Source: Pigmentiphaga kullae
Lineage (GTDB): Bacteria; Pseudomonadota; Gammaproteobacteria; Burkholderiales; Burkholderiaceae_B
DNA length: 64,000 nucleotides
Direction: 5' to 3'
NCBI RefSeq assembly: GCF_004216695.1
Contig: NZ_SGXC01000003.1
Coordinates: forward strand, 558,001-622,000
The notes under the pieces were generated by a model. The model searched no databases, was not told the origin of the DNA, and worked only from the letters and a program-made list of their open reading frames with translations. Below, one piece after another: positions 19,188-30,395 of the stretch (within the stretch, counting starts at the first letter, position 1; each line of letters begins with the position of its first letter). Made by a program: the position numbers and the translations under genes.

Positions 19188-20143
19188 GTCGAAGAAGAGG
19201 ACACCAGGCGCCGTACCGCGTCGAGCACGTCGGGCAGGGCGGGCCATTGGCCTTCGGCGCCCAGGCAGATCGCTTCGGGCGACCAGGGGCCGGTGCGTTC
19301 CCGGCGCGTGACGCCGAACAGGGTGATCTGGCGCGCGCCGGCCGCCGCGGCGACGTGGGAGGTGCCCGAGTCGTTGCAGACGACCGCCGCGGCGCTGGCG
19401 GTCAGGGCGGCGAAGGCGCCCAGCCCCAGGGGCGGCAGCACGGTCGCCGCCGGGGCAGCCTGGCGGGTGGCGTCTGTTTCGTGGGGCGGAGGGCAGACCA
19501 CGCATGCCACCCCCTGGGCGGCCAGCGCCCGGGACAGATCGGCGAACAAGGGCCACGCCTTGGGCCGCCCGTGGTGCAGGCCGGTCGCGACCGGGGCCAG
19601 CAGAACGAAGGGGCGGCCGATGCCGGCATCGGCCAGCACGCGATCGGCCGTGTCCCGGTGCGCGGGCGTCAAGGGCAGCTCCAGCCGAGGGCCGGGGGCG
19701 GCCGGCAGGTCGATGCCCGGATGCCAGCGCCGCAGCGTCTCGCGCGCCAGGTGGTGGAAGATTTCCACTTCATGGAGCCCCCGTGGCTTGGGCAGGGCCC
19801 AGCGCAGGAACAGCGCCCGTCCGTCGCCGCGATAGCCGGCCGCGAGGATGCCGGCCAGCCGGAACAGCGCGGCGCTGGAAAGCGAGTTGGGAAAGACCAC
19901 GCCGCGGAGCTTGCCGCCCGCGCGCGCCGCCTGCCGGGTGGCGGCCAGGTTGGGCCCGAACGCCTTGCCCAGCGGGACGAACCCCGCGGGAGACAGCCCT
20001 TCGAGCAGTTCGCGCGCCCAGGGGCGTCCGTGCAGGACCAGGGGATGCCCGGCATGCCGGATCATTTCCAGCGCGGGCAGGCACATGCAGGCGTCGCCCA
20101 CCCAGTTGGGCAGCCGGACGTGTACGGGATCGGCTTCAGGCAT
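19184..20143 (-). CDS. GT9-family heptosyltransferase, WaaF-like
   Basis: Heptosyltransferase of 319 residues from the ATG at 20143 (MPEADPVHVRLPNWVGDACM); a TTG at 20158 would add five residues. PNWVGD is the conserved WaaF/WaaC acceptor motif, and CNDSGTSHVAAAAGARQITLFG near residue 250 is the donor site. First gene of the four-gene LPS-core operon, divergent from msbA. Either WaaF proper or a paralogue; the window has no WaaC or WaaA to settle it. Confidence 0.86.
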   Translation of the reverse strand: MPEADPVHVRLPNWVGDACMCLPALEMIRHAGHPLVLHGRPWARELLEGLSPAGFVPLGKAFGPNLAATRQAARAGGKLRGVVFPNSLSSAALFRLAGILAAGYRGDGRALFLRWALPKPRGLHEVEIFHHLARETLRRWHPGIDLPAAPGPRLELPLTPAHRDTADRVLADAGIGRPFVLLAPVATGLHHGRPKAWPLFADLSRALAAQGVACVVCPPPHETDATRQAAPAATVLPPLGLGAFAALTASAAAVVCNDSGTSHVAAAAGARQITLFGVTRRERTGPWSPEAICLGAEGQWPALPDVLDAVRRLVSSSST

Positions 20144-20184
20144 CGAGGACGTCAACAAGGCAGGTCGGGCGTGGCGGCTGCGCG

Positions 20185-20208
20185 TACAATCGGAAGCTTT
20201 CTATTGTA
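20185..20208. promoter_or_regulatory. Symmetric TACAAT/ATTGTA pair between the LPS-core operon and msbA
   Basis: TACAAT at 20185-20190 on the plus strand and its inverted copy ATTGTA at 20203-20208 form a perfect 6-bp inverted repeat with a 12-base spacer. Each half resembles a -10 hexamer for one of the divergent genes, so overlapping face-to-face promoters are possible; no good -35 is seen on either side. Confidence 0.4.
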
Positions 20209-20272
20209 AGCGGCGGGCCTGCCGTAGCGCGAATCGCGCGCCACCCGCGGCCGGGCCCACCACGAGCACCTT

Positions 20273-22024
20273 GTGAACTCCCAACCCGTCAAATCCGAAC
20301 TGTGGCGCCGCGTCTATAGCCGTGTCCTGAAATACTGGAAGGCGCTGGCCCTCGGCATGTTGTTCCTGGTCGGCGTGGCCGCCTCCCAGCCGCTGCTGGC
20401 CATACTGATGAAGCCGCTGCTCGACGGCGGCTTCAACGGCCAGAATCCGGACTATGTATGGAAGATCCCGCTGGCCATCGTCGGCATCTTCCTGGTGCGC
20501 GGCGCGTTCAATTTCCTGAGCGACTATCTCATGGCCTGGTCCGCCAACCACGTGCTGGCGGACCTGCGGCGCGAGATGTTCGACCGCCTGTTGCGCCTGC
20601 CCGACGGCTATTTCAAGCGCATGGGGTCGTCGGTCCTGCTGAACCGCTTCGTGGTCGACGCCACCAACGTCATGCAGCTGGCCACCGAGGTCATCACGGT
20701 GCTGGTGCGCGAGACCCTGATCGTGATCTCGCTGGCCTGCGTGCTGTTCTACCTGTCGTGGAAGCTGACCCTGATCGCGCTGGTGGCCTTTCCGCTGTCC
20801 ACCTTCATCATGCGCGCCATCGCGCGCCGCATCCGCCGCATCAACCGCGAGACCATCACCATGAACGGCGAGCTGACCCGGGTGGTGAGCGAGGCCATCG
20901 ATGGCCAGCGGGTCATCAAGCTGTTCAGCGGCTATGCCCACGAGGAAGAGCGCTTCCTGCACATCAACGGCCGGCTGCGGCGCTTCGCGATGCGCAACAC
21001 GGTGGCCGGCGCGGCCTCGGCGCCCATCACCCAGGCCATCGCCGCCGTGGCGCTGGCGGTCGTGGTGTCGACCGCGCTCGGGCAGTCGGGCGCCAACCAG
21101 ATCACCGTGGGCGGCTTCGCCGCTTTCGTGACCGCCATGCTGCAGATGCTCGATCCGCTCAAGCGGCTGGCCAATGTCGCCAGCCCCATGCAGCGCATGC
21201 TGGTGTCCGCGGAAAGCGTGTTCGCGCTGGTGGACGAGGAACCCGAACGCGATGACGGCGTGCGTCAGCTGCCCAGGCCGGCGCGCGGGCATATCGAGTT
21301 CGAGCGGGTGTCCCATCGCTTTCCCGACGCCGGCCGCGACACGCTGGAGCAGATCTCGTTCACGGTGGAGCCGGGCCAGACGGTGGCTTTCATCGGGCGG
21401 TCCGGCAGCGGCAAGACCACGCTGGTCTCCATGCTGCCCCGCTTCGCGCTGCCCACGGCGGGATCGATCCGGGTGGACGGCATTCCCATCGACGAATTGA
21501 CGCTGACCAGCCTGCGCGACGCGATCTCGCTCGTGAGCCAGGATGTGGTGCTGTTCGACGACACCATCGCCGCCAATGTGAGCTACGGCGCGAATACCGA
21601 GCCGTCGGAAGCGGCCATCCGCCAGGCGCTGGCCGATGCGAACCTGCTTGAATTCGTCGATTCGCTGCCGCGGGGCATGCACAGCCAGGTGGGCGAGAAC
21701 GCCGCCCGGCTGTCGGGCGGCCAGCGGCAGCGCCTGGCCATCGCGCGGGCGCTGATCAAGGATGCGCCCATCCTGATCCTGGACGAGGCCACCTCGGCCC
21801 TGGACAACGAATCCGAGCGCCAGGTCCAGGCGTCGCTGGAGCGCCTGATGGCGGGGCGCACGACGCTGGTCATCGCCCACAGGCTGACCACGGTGCAGAA
21901 CGCCGACCGCATCATCGTGCTGGACCAGGGGCGCATCGTCGAACAGGGTTCCCATGCGGACCTGCTGGCTGCGGAGGGCCTGTACGCGACGCTCTACAAG
22001 ATGCAGTTCAGCGAAGCAGCGTGA
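20273..22024 (+). CDS. msbA: Lipid A export ABC transporter MsbA
   Basis: Half-size ABC exporter of 583 residues that flips lipid A-core across the inner membrane. Six membrane segments fill residues 25-310, followed by the ATPase: Walker A GRSGSGKTTL near residue 380, signature LSGGQRQRLAIARAL near 480, Walker B ILILDEATSALD and the H-loop IAHRLTTV. GTG start. Its position opposite the LPS-core operon supports msbA over other exporters. Its last 17 bases overlap the 3' end of the convergent GT9 gene. Confidence 0.94.
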   Translation: MNSQPVKSELWRRVYSRVLKYWKALALGMLFLVGVAASQPLLAILMKPLLDGGFNGQNPDYVWKIPLAIVGIFLVRGAFNFLSDYLMAWSANHVLADLRREMFDRLLRLPDGYFKRMGSSVLLNRFVVDATNVMQLATEVITVLVRETLIVISLACVLFYLSWKLTLIALVAFPLSTFIMRAIARRIRRINRETITMNGELTRVVSEAIDGQRVIKLFSGYAHEEERFLHINGRLRRFAMRNTVAGAASAPITQAIAAVALAVVVSTALGQSGANQITVGGFAAFVTAMLQMLDPLKRLANVASPMQRMLVSAESVFALVDEEPERDDGVRQLPRPARGHIEFERVSHRFPDAGRDTLEQISFTVEPGQTVAFIGRSGSGKTTLVSMLPRFALPTAGSIRVDGIPIDELTLTSLRDAISLVSQDVVLFDDTIAANVSYGANTEPSEAAIRQALADANLLEFVDSLPRGMHSQVGENAARLSGGQRQRLAIARALIKDAPILILDEATSALDNESERQVQASLERLMAGRTTLVIAHRLTTVQNADRIIVLDQGRIVEQGSHADLLAAEGLYATLYKMQFSEAA

Positions 22025-22952
22025 TCCCGGGCAGGCCTGCGGCCTGCACCGTTTCCTGGCCCCGCAGGCGCGCGAAGGCCCGGGCGACCCGGCCAGGCGT
22101 CAGCACGTACTTCCACAGCTTTTCCTTGAGCCGGCCGGTGGGTATGCCGGCGCTGCCGATCAGCACCTGTCCCGGCCCCCAGTCGGGTCGCCAGGTCCTG
22201 GCGCCTCCCTGGCGCATGAACAGCGACAGGGTCGGGACATGGAGGTTGGAGGCCAGATGGCCGATGCCCGAGTCGTTGCCGATGAACCAGCCCGATTCGA
22301 ATACCCAGGCGGCGACGTTGTCCAGGCCGCCGAGATCCGGCAGCCCCAGCCCTTGCGCGCGCAGCAGGGGTTCCCATTGCGGGCGTTCCGCGGGGCCGAC
22401 GATGAATTGCGGATCGAATCCCTCGTCGCGCAGACGGCTGGCCAGGGCGATGAAACGCGCGGGCAGCCAGCACTTGTCCGGCGTGCTGGCGGCGGGGTGG
22501 ATGACCACGCGCGAGGCATGCAGTCGATGGGCGAGGCCGGCGGGAGGCTGGAGGCCGTTGTGTTTTTCCGCGTCCACCAGCCCCAGGCCGTTCCGGCAGA
22601 ACTCGGTCAGCCGGGTGGCCATGGACTTGGGCGAGCGCATGCGGCACAAGTCTTCCAGGACCATGGCGCGGGGGTGAAGTCCGGTGAAGTCCGGGAGCGG
22701 CCTGTGGTCGTGCAGCTGGATGACGGTGCCGAAGGCTTCCAGCGCGAGGCCGGCGCCGTCGGGCGACAGCCCGGGCTGGATGTCGATGCCGGGAAACCAG
22801 CGCCGCAGTGCATGAACATGGGGACCGAAGACGGTGACGGCCGATCCGGACCGGCGCAGGTTGTGGGCCACCGTCATCGACAGCAGCGAATCGCCGATGG
22901 CGGGAGAGGTGACCAGGGCGACTTTCGCCAGGGAGTCCTTGTTGGGCGGCAC
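22008..22952 (-). CDS. GT9-family glycosyltransferase
   Basis: Heptosyltransferase-family protein, about 314 residues if started at the GTG at 22952; an ATG at 23012 would add 20 Pro/Gly-rich residues unlike the family. KVALVTSPAIGDSLLSMTVAHNL is the acceptor-domain start and GNDSGIGHLASNLHVPTLSLFM near residue 235 the donor site. It converges on msbA and is separate from the four-gene core operon, but context suggests LPS-core work. The last 17 coding bases overlap msbA on the other strand. Confidence 0.8.
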   Translation of the reverse strand: MPPNKDSLAKVALVTSPAIGDSLLSMTVAHNLRRSGSAVTVFGPHVHALRRWFPGIDIQPGLSPDGAGLALEAFGTVIQLHDHRPLPDFTGLHPRAMVLEDLCRMRSPKSMATRLTEFCRNGLGLVDAEKHNGLQPPAGLAHRLHASRVVIHPAASTPDKCWLPARFIALASRLRDEGFDPQFIVGPAERPQWEPLLRAQGLGLPDLGGLDNVAAWVFESGWFIGNDSGIGHLASNLHVPTLSLFMRQGGARTWRPDWGPGQVLIGSAGIPTGRLKEKLWKYVLTPGRVARAFARLRGQETVQAAGLPGITLLR

Positions 22953-23039
22953 GATGTCTGGGCTAGGATGAAACCGTGGGCCGGGCGGCCCACGGGGTCC
23001 TATTGTATGCAACCCATGGCGATGCCACGGGGGCCAGCA

Positions 23040-24206
23040 TCACTTCATCTGGCATTCGCCCGCGTACGAGTCCTTGCTGTGTTCGTAGATCACGCCCTTG
23101 GTCACGAACGCCGGCTTGCCGCTGGCGTCCTTGGCCACGTCGACCCGGTAGAACGGCGCGATCGGGAACTGGTTGGTGTTGAACGCGAAGGAGCCGCGCA
23201 CGGAGTCGAACCTGGCTTCCCGCAGCGCCGCGCGGAAGGCGGCCTTGTCGGAGACGTTGCCCTTGGTCTTGGCCAGGGCCGAGGCGATCAGGCTGGCGGC
23301 GTCGTAGGACTGGGCGGCGTACATCGAAGGTTCGCGGTTGTACTTCTTGCGGAAGGCGTCGGCGAATTTCTTGTTGGCCGGGTTGTCGAGGTCGGACGAG
23401 TAGGGCGCCGCCGTGACCGCGCCCAGCGCGGCATCCTGCAGGGCGGGCAGGGTGGAGCCGTCGATGGTCGAGGTCGACAGCATGCGCACCTTGTCGAACA
23501 TGCCGGCCTGCCGGTACTGCTTGACGAAGTTCACGCCCATGCTGCCGGGGTAGAACGTGTAGATGGCCTCGGGCTTGTTGGCGGCCAGCGCGGAAATCTC
23601 GACCGAGTAGTCGGGCTGGTTGACCTGGGTGAAGGTCTCGCCCACCACCTGGCCCTTGAAGGTCCGCTTGAAGCCTTCCATGGCGTCCTTGCCGGCCTGG
23701 TAGTTGGCCGCCAGCAGGTGCACCTTCTTGATGCCCATCTTGTTGGCGAGCTCGCCGCCGGCCTCGTGCAACTGGTCGTTGTTCCACGAGGTGGAGAAGA
23801 AGTAGGGCGAGCAGCCCTTGCCCGTGATCGGCGTGGGGCCGGCGTTCGAGCCGACCAGGAAGACCTCGGCGCTGGTGATGGGGCGATGGACCGCCATCAT
23901 GACGTTCGAATAGATCAGGCCGGTGATGACGGGCACCTTCTCGCGTTCCAGCAACTGGCGCACGACCTGCAGGCCGACCTCGGGCTTCATCTGGTCGTCT
24001 TCCTTCAGGACCTGGACGTCGACGCCGCCCAGCTTGCCCTGGCCCTGCTCCACGGCCAGCATGAAGCCGTCGTACTGGTCCTGCCCCAGCACCGAACCCG
24101 GACCGGACAGCGTGGAGACGAAGCCGATCTTGACGGCGGCGAAGGAGGGGGCGGCGAAGGCCGCTTGCAGTATCGATGCGATGGCTATCAGTTTGGCGGT
24201 TTTCAT
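23040..24206 (-). CDS. LivK-type ABC substrate-binding protein (orphan)
   Basis: Periplasmic receptor of 388 residues. Signal peptide ends near PSFAA (residue 23), mature start VKIGFVSTLSGPGSVLGQDQYDGFM. It carries a GKGC cysteine near residue 132 and a C-terminal YAGECQMK. It lies downstream of a second paralogue and the 3-hydroxyanthranilate dioxygenase gene on the same strand. No LivH/M/G/F genes are nearby, so it must use distant membrane components, possibly the importer at 1.6-5 kb. Ligand likely an aromatic acid linked to the adjacent pathway; inference. Confidence 0.9.
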   Translation of the reverse strand: MKTAKLIAIASILQAAFAAPSFAAVKIGFVSTLSGPGSVLGQDQYDGFMLAVEQGQGKLGGVDVQVLKEDDQMKPEVGLQVVRQLLEREKVPVITGLIYSNVMMAVHRPITSAEVFLVGSNAGPTPITGKGCSPYFFSTSWNNDQLHEAGGELANKMGIKKVHLLAANYQAGKDAMEGFKRTFKGQVVGETFTQVNQPDYSVEISALAANKPEAIYTFYPGSMGVNFVKQYRQAGMFDKVRMLSTSTIDGSTLPALQDAALGAVTAAPYSSDLDNPANKKFADAFRKKYNREPSMYAAQSYDAASLIASALAKTKGNVSDKAAFRAALREARFDSVRGSFAFNTNQFPIAPFYRVDVAKDASGKPAFVTKGVIYEHSKDSYAGECQMK

Positions 24207-24297
24207 GCGGACTCCTGGCTTGCCTGCGGGGTGGATGAGGCCGGATGCCCGGCCCCCGGGATACTGCGGTCGGCGGCGCGACGCCGGTGCCGGACGG

Positions 24298-25473
24298 TTA
24301 TTTCAGCTTGCACTCCCCATGGTAGGGGTCCTGGTGGTCCGGGAACACGGTTTCCCGCGTGGCCAGCGTCACGCCGCCCGCGGGATCGCGCACCACTTCG
24401 AATGCGTAGTAATTCGATACGGGGAAGTGATTATTGTTAAATTTGAAGTTGCCCCGCACTGAGGGGAAATTCGCCTTGACCATTGCCTGTTCGAAGGCTT
24501 TCTTGTCGTCCAGGCGGCCACCGGTGGCCTTGAGCGCGGCGTTCAGGGCCTGCGCCGAGTCGTAGCCGTAGGCCGCGTAGTGCGAGGGAACGCGTCCGTA
24601 TTTCTTGCGGAATTGTTCGACGAAGCTGCGGTTGGCCGCATTGGGCAGGTCGGGCGACCACGGTCCGCCCGACATCACGCCCAGGGCCAGGTCCTGCAGC
24701 GCCGGCAGGGTCGTGCCGTCCACCGTCGACCCCGACAGCAGCGGCACCTTGCCCAGCAGGCCGGCCTGGTGGTATTGCTTGACGAAGTTCACGCCCATGC
24801 CGCCGGGATAGAAGATGAAGACGGCATCGGGGCTGGCGGTGCGCAGCTGGGTGATTTCCACCGAGTAGTCGGGCTGGTTGACCTGGGTGTAGGTCTCGCT
24901 CAGGACTTCGCCCTTGAAGTAGCGCTTGAAGCCCGTCAGCGCCTCGCGGCCGGCCTGGTAGTTCGGCGCCATCAGGGCCACGCGCTTGTAGCCCTTCTGC
25001 TGGGCGTACTTGCCCATGGCCTCGTGCTGCTGGTCGTTCTGCCAGGACGTGGAAAAATACAGGGGCGAGCACATCTGGCCGGCGATCTGGCTGGGGCCGG
25101 CATTGTTCACCAGCAGGAAGGTGCCGCTGTTGACGATGTCGCGATAGACCGCCATCAGCACGTTCGAGAAGCTCAGCCCGGTAACGATCTGCACGCGGTC
25201 GCGCTCGATCAGTTTCTTGGCGGCCTGGCGGCCCACCTCGGGCTTGAGCTGGTCGTCTTCCTGGATGATCCTGACCGCCTGTCCGCCCAGTTTGCCGCCC
25301 GCGGCTTCCACGCCCAGCATGAAACCGTCGTACTGGTCCTGGCCCAGCGTGCCGCCGGGCCCGGACATCGTGGCCAGGAAGCCGATCTTGATGTCGGCGT
25401 GCGCGGCGGCGGTGACGCCGAACGCGAGGCAAAGGCTGGCCACCAGGGCCGGGACTGGGCGCTGCAAAGTCAT
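24298..25473 (-). CDS. LivK-type ABC substrate-binding protein (orphan paralogue)
   Basis: Receptor of 391 residues from the ATG at 25473 (MTLQRPVPALVASLCLAF); longer readings upstream are spurious. A GGA ribosome site precedes it and the signal peptide ends at AAHAD near residue 28. It shares GQDQYDGFMLGVE, a GQMC cysteine, the WQNDQQHEAMGKYAQ block and C-terminal YHGECKLK with the neighbouring receptor and the one at 0.1 kb. It starts 29 bases after the MBL hydrolase stop, so it is probably the fourth or fifth gene of the meta-cleavage operon. Confidence 0.9.
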   Translation of the reverse strand: MTLQRPVPALVASLCLAFGVTAAAHADIKIGFLATMSGPGGTLGQDQYDGFMLGVEAAGGKLGGQAVRIIQEDDQLKPEVGRQAAKKLIERDRVQIVTGLSFSNVLMAVYRDIVNSGTFLLVNNAGPSQIAGQMCSPLYFSTSWQNDQQHEAMGKYAQQKGYKRVALMAPNYQAGREALTGFKRYFKGEVLSETYTQVNQPDYSVEITQLRTASPDAVFIFYPGGMGVNFVKQYHQAGLLGKVPLLSGSTVDGTTLPALQDLALGVMSGGPWSPDLPNAANRSFVEQFRKKYGRVPSHYAAYGYDSAQALNAALKATGGRLDDKKAFEQAMVKANFPSVRGNFKFNNNHFPVSNYYAFEVVRDPAGGVTLATRETVFPDHQDPYHGECKLK

Positions 25474-25502
25474 GGACGATTCCTTGGACTTACGTTTTAA
25501 GT

Positions 25503-28089
<2,587 letters not shown>

Positions 28090-28138
28090 GGCGGCCGCAG
28101 GGGACATTCCCCCGCGATTATCGCCCATTCCCACTCGC

Positions 28139-29596
28139 TTACAGTTTCACGCAGACGTTGGTCGGCTCGGTATAGAAATGCAGCGAGTGCCGGCCGCCTT
28201 CGCGTCCGATGCCCGACAGGCCGCTGCCGCCGAAGGGCGTGCGCAGGTCGCGCAGGAACCAGCAGTTCACCCATGCCAGGCCCACCTGCATGGCCTGGGC
28301 CACGCGATGGCCGCGGGTCAGGTTGGTGGTCCAGACGGCCGCCGCCAGCCCGTAGTGGGTGTCGTTGGCCAGCCGGATGGCTTCTTCTTCGGTGTCGAAG
28401 GGAGCGATGTGGCAGACCGGGCCGAACACTTCTTCCTTGATGCAGCGGGCGGTCTCGGGCAGGCCGGTCCAGATGGTCGGCTGGATGTAGGCGCCCTGGT
28501 CGCGCTCGTCGCCGAAGGTCGGCACGCCGCCGCCGGTGACCACGGTGGCCCCTTCCTCGACCGCCAGGCGCAGGTAGGACAGCACCTTCTCGCGGTGTTC
28601 GTGCGACACCAGCGGACCCATGGTGGTGGCGGTATCCATGGGACGGCCCAGCACCAGCTTCTCGGCTTCCAGCTTCAGGGCGGCGACGAAGCGGTCGTAG
28701 ATCGGCCGCTGCACGTAGACGCGCTCGGTGCACAGGCAGACCTGGCCGCAGTTGGCGAAGACCGAGCGGGCCACGCCGGCCACGGCCGCGTCGAAGTCGG
28801 CATCCTCGAACACCAGCGCGGCGTTCTTGCCGCCCAGTTCGAACGACACCGGCTTCACGCCCGGCGCGACCGCTTTCATGATGGTGCTGCCGGTGGCCGA
28901 TTCGCCGGTGAAGGTGATGCCGTCGATGTCCGGGTGGGTGGTGATGAATTCACCGGCCGAGTTGGGGCCGAAACCATGGACCACGTTGAACACGCCGGCG
29001 GGCAGGCCGACCTCGGCCGCCACTTCGGCCAGCAGGGTGGCGGTCGAGGGCGTGACCTCGGAAGGCTTGGCCACCACGGTGTTGCCGAAGGCCAGCGCGG
29101 GCGCGACCTTCCAGGTGAACAGCAGCAGCGGCAGGTTCCACGGCGAGATGACGCCCACCACGCCCAGCGGCTTGCGGTAGGCATAGTTCAGCGCCTGCCG
29201 CCCGTCCGGGGTGTCGGTCATGAAGCTTTCCATGTCCAGCGTGCGGGCGATCTCGGCGAAGGCGCGGAAGTTGGCCGCGCCGCGCGGGATGTCGATCTGG
29301 CCGGCCCAGCCCACGGGCTTGCCGGTGTCGCCGATCTCGGCCGCCAGGAAGTCGTCGAAGCGGCGTTCGATGCCGTCGGCCAGCGCGTACAGGTAGTCGG
29401 TGCGCTGGTTGACCGGCAGCGCCGCCCAGGCCGGCAGGGCCTGGCGCGCCGCCGCCACCGCGGCGTTCACCTGGTCGCGGCTGGCTTCGTGCACGCGCGC
29501 CACCAGTTCCCCGTTGGCGGGGTTGAGTTTGTCGAAGGTGCGGATGCCGTCTTCGAAGCGGCCGCCGATGAAGTTGCGCAGGGTTTTGACCGACAT
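28139..29596 (-). CDS. 2-aminomuconate (or 2-hydroxymuconate) 6-semialdehyde dehydrogenase
   Basis: NAD-dependent aldehyde dehydrogenase of the ALDH8 group, 485 residues. The catalytic cysteine is in NCGQVCLCTERVYVQR near residue 288 and the general-base glutamate in FELGGKNAAL near residue 254. The paired cysteines in CLCTERVYV are shared by 2-aminomuconate and 2-hydroxymuconate semialdehyde dehydrogenases, which sequence alone does not separate; the nearby 3-hydroxyanthranilate dioxygenase favours the amino substrate. A MarR-type near-palindrome stands 28 bases upstream of its start. Confidence 0.87.
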   Translation of the reverse strand: MSVKTLRNFIGGRFEDGIRTFDKLNPANGELVARVHEASRDQVNAAVAAARQALPAWAALPVNQRTDYLYALADGIERRFDDFLAAEIGDTGKPVGWAGQIDIPRGAANFRAFAEIARTLDMESFMTDTPDGRQALNYAYRKPLGVVGVISPWNLPLLLFTWKVAPALAFGNTVVAKPSEVTPSTATLLAEVAAEVGLPAGVFNVVHGFGPNSAGEFITTHPDIDGITFTGESATGSTIMKAVAPGVKPVSFELGGKNAALVFEDADFDAAVAGVARSVFANCGQVCLCTERVYVQRPIYDRFVAALKLEAEKLVLGRPMDTATTMGPLVSHEHREKVLSYLRLAVEEGATVVTGGGVPTFGDERDQGAYIQPTIWTGLPETARCIKEEVFGPVCHIAPFDTEEEAIRLANDTHYGLAAAVWTTNLTRGHRVAQAMQVGLAWVNCWFLRDLRTPFGGSGLSGIGREGGRHSLHFYTEPTNVCVKL

Positions 29597-29614
29597 GGTG
29601 CTGGGTTCCGTTGA

Positions 29615-29640
29615 GGTTATAGTACGTATACGTCATAATA
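29615..29640. promoter_or_regulatory. Putative MarR operator, site 1
   Basis: Contains the perfect palindrome ACGTATACGT (29624-29633) inside AGTACGTATACGTCATAA, immediately upstream of the semialdehyde dehydrogenase start and in the divergent region with the MarR gene. The block GTACGTATACG-CATAA recurs at 30334-30350, before the hydratase gene. Confidence 0.6.
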
Positions 29641-29785
29641 TAGTGGAAACCAGCGCGATCGGTCCATCCCCCCGGGGCATAACAACTTCGGCGCCAGCCA
29701 TAACCGGTTCGAAGAATCGCCAGGGGGCCCGGCTGCCGGGCGCGCCACATCAGTTAAGATCTCAGGTCCGCTCCGGCCCGTCATC

Positions 29786-30292
29786 ATGAATCGACCTACC
29801 GCCCTGCGGCGCCCGCCCGCCGCGCCGTCTCCCGAACCGGAAACCGTGCCCTGCACGGACGCCGTGCGGGCGTTCGAACTGACGGACGTCGTGTCGCACC
29901 TGTTGCGGCGCGCGCATTTCCGGGCCGAGGCGCTGTTCATGCAGACCTTCCACGACGAGGACCTGACGCCGCGCCAGAAGGCGCTGCTGATCACCGTCTG
30001 CAAGCATCCCGGCGCCACGCAGAACCAGTTGGCCGAGGACATCGCGCTGGACCGCAATTCGCTGGCCGACATGATCAACCGCCTGGTGCGCAAGGGATAC
30101 CTGCGGCGCCGGCGCTCGGCCGACGACAAGCGCGCCTATGCCGTCACCATCACGCAGGCGGGCGTGGATGTGCTCGAGCGCGTGCTGCCCCGCGACAAGG
30201 ACGTCGAGGACGCCATCATCGCGGCCCTTCCGCCCGAGTACCGGGCGCTGTTCGTCAAATGCCTCAAACTGATGGCGGGGGTGGGGTCGTGA
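29786..30292 (+). CDS. MarR-family transcriptional regulator
   Basis: Winged-helix regulator of 168 residues. The HTH is ATQNQLAEDIALDRNSLADMINRLVRKGYL and the wing RSADDKRAYAVTITQAG. The N-terminal 25 residues are Pro/Arg-rich and not part of the fold. It lies between the two arms of the meta-cleavage locus: divergent from the semialdehyde dehydrogenase and 103 bases before the hydratase. Near-identical palindromes stand on both sides of it, so it is the likely common repressor. Confidence 0.88.
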   Translation: MNRPTALRRPPAAPSPEPETVPCTDAVRAFELTDVVSHLLRRAHFRAEALFMQTFHDEDLTPRQKALLITVCKHPGATQNQLAEDIALDRNSLADMINRLVRKGYLRRRRSADDKRAYAVTITQAGVDVLERVLPRDKDVEDAIIAALPPEYRALFVKCLKLMAGVGS

Positions 30293-30323
30293 GCGGCCGC
30301 CATTGTCCAGGCACAGGTTTCTC

Positions 30324-30345
30324 CCGTATATTCGTACGTATACGG
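30324..30345. promoter_or_regulatory. Putative MarR operator, site 2
   Basis: Perfect 7-bp inverted repeat CCGTATA (30324-30330), eight bases, then TATACGG (30339-30345), with the GTACGTATACG block shared with site 1. It lies 51 bases upstream of the hydratase start, at promoter distance. Confidence 0.6.
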
Positions 30346-30395
30346 CATAAAGGTGTTTTTCTCTTTTCTTCTTCAACTTCCAAACAGGACTACCC

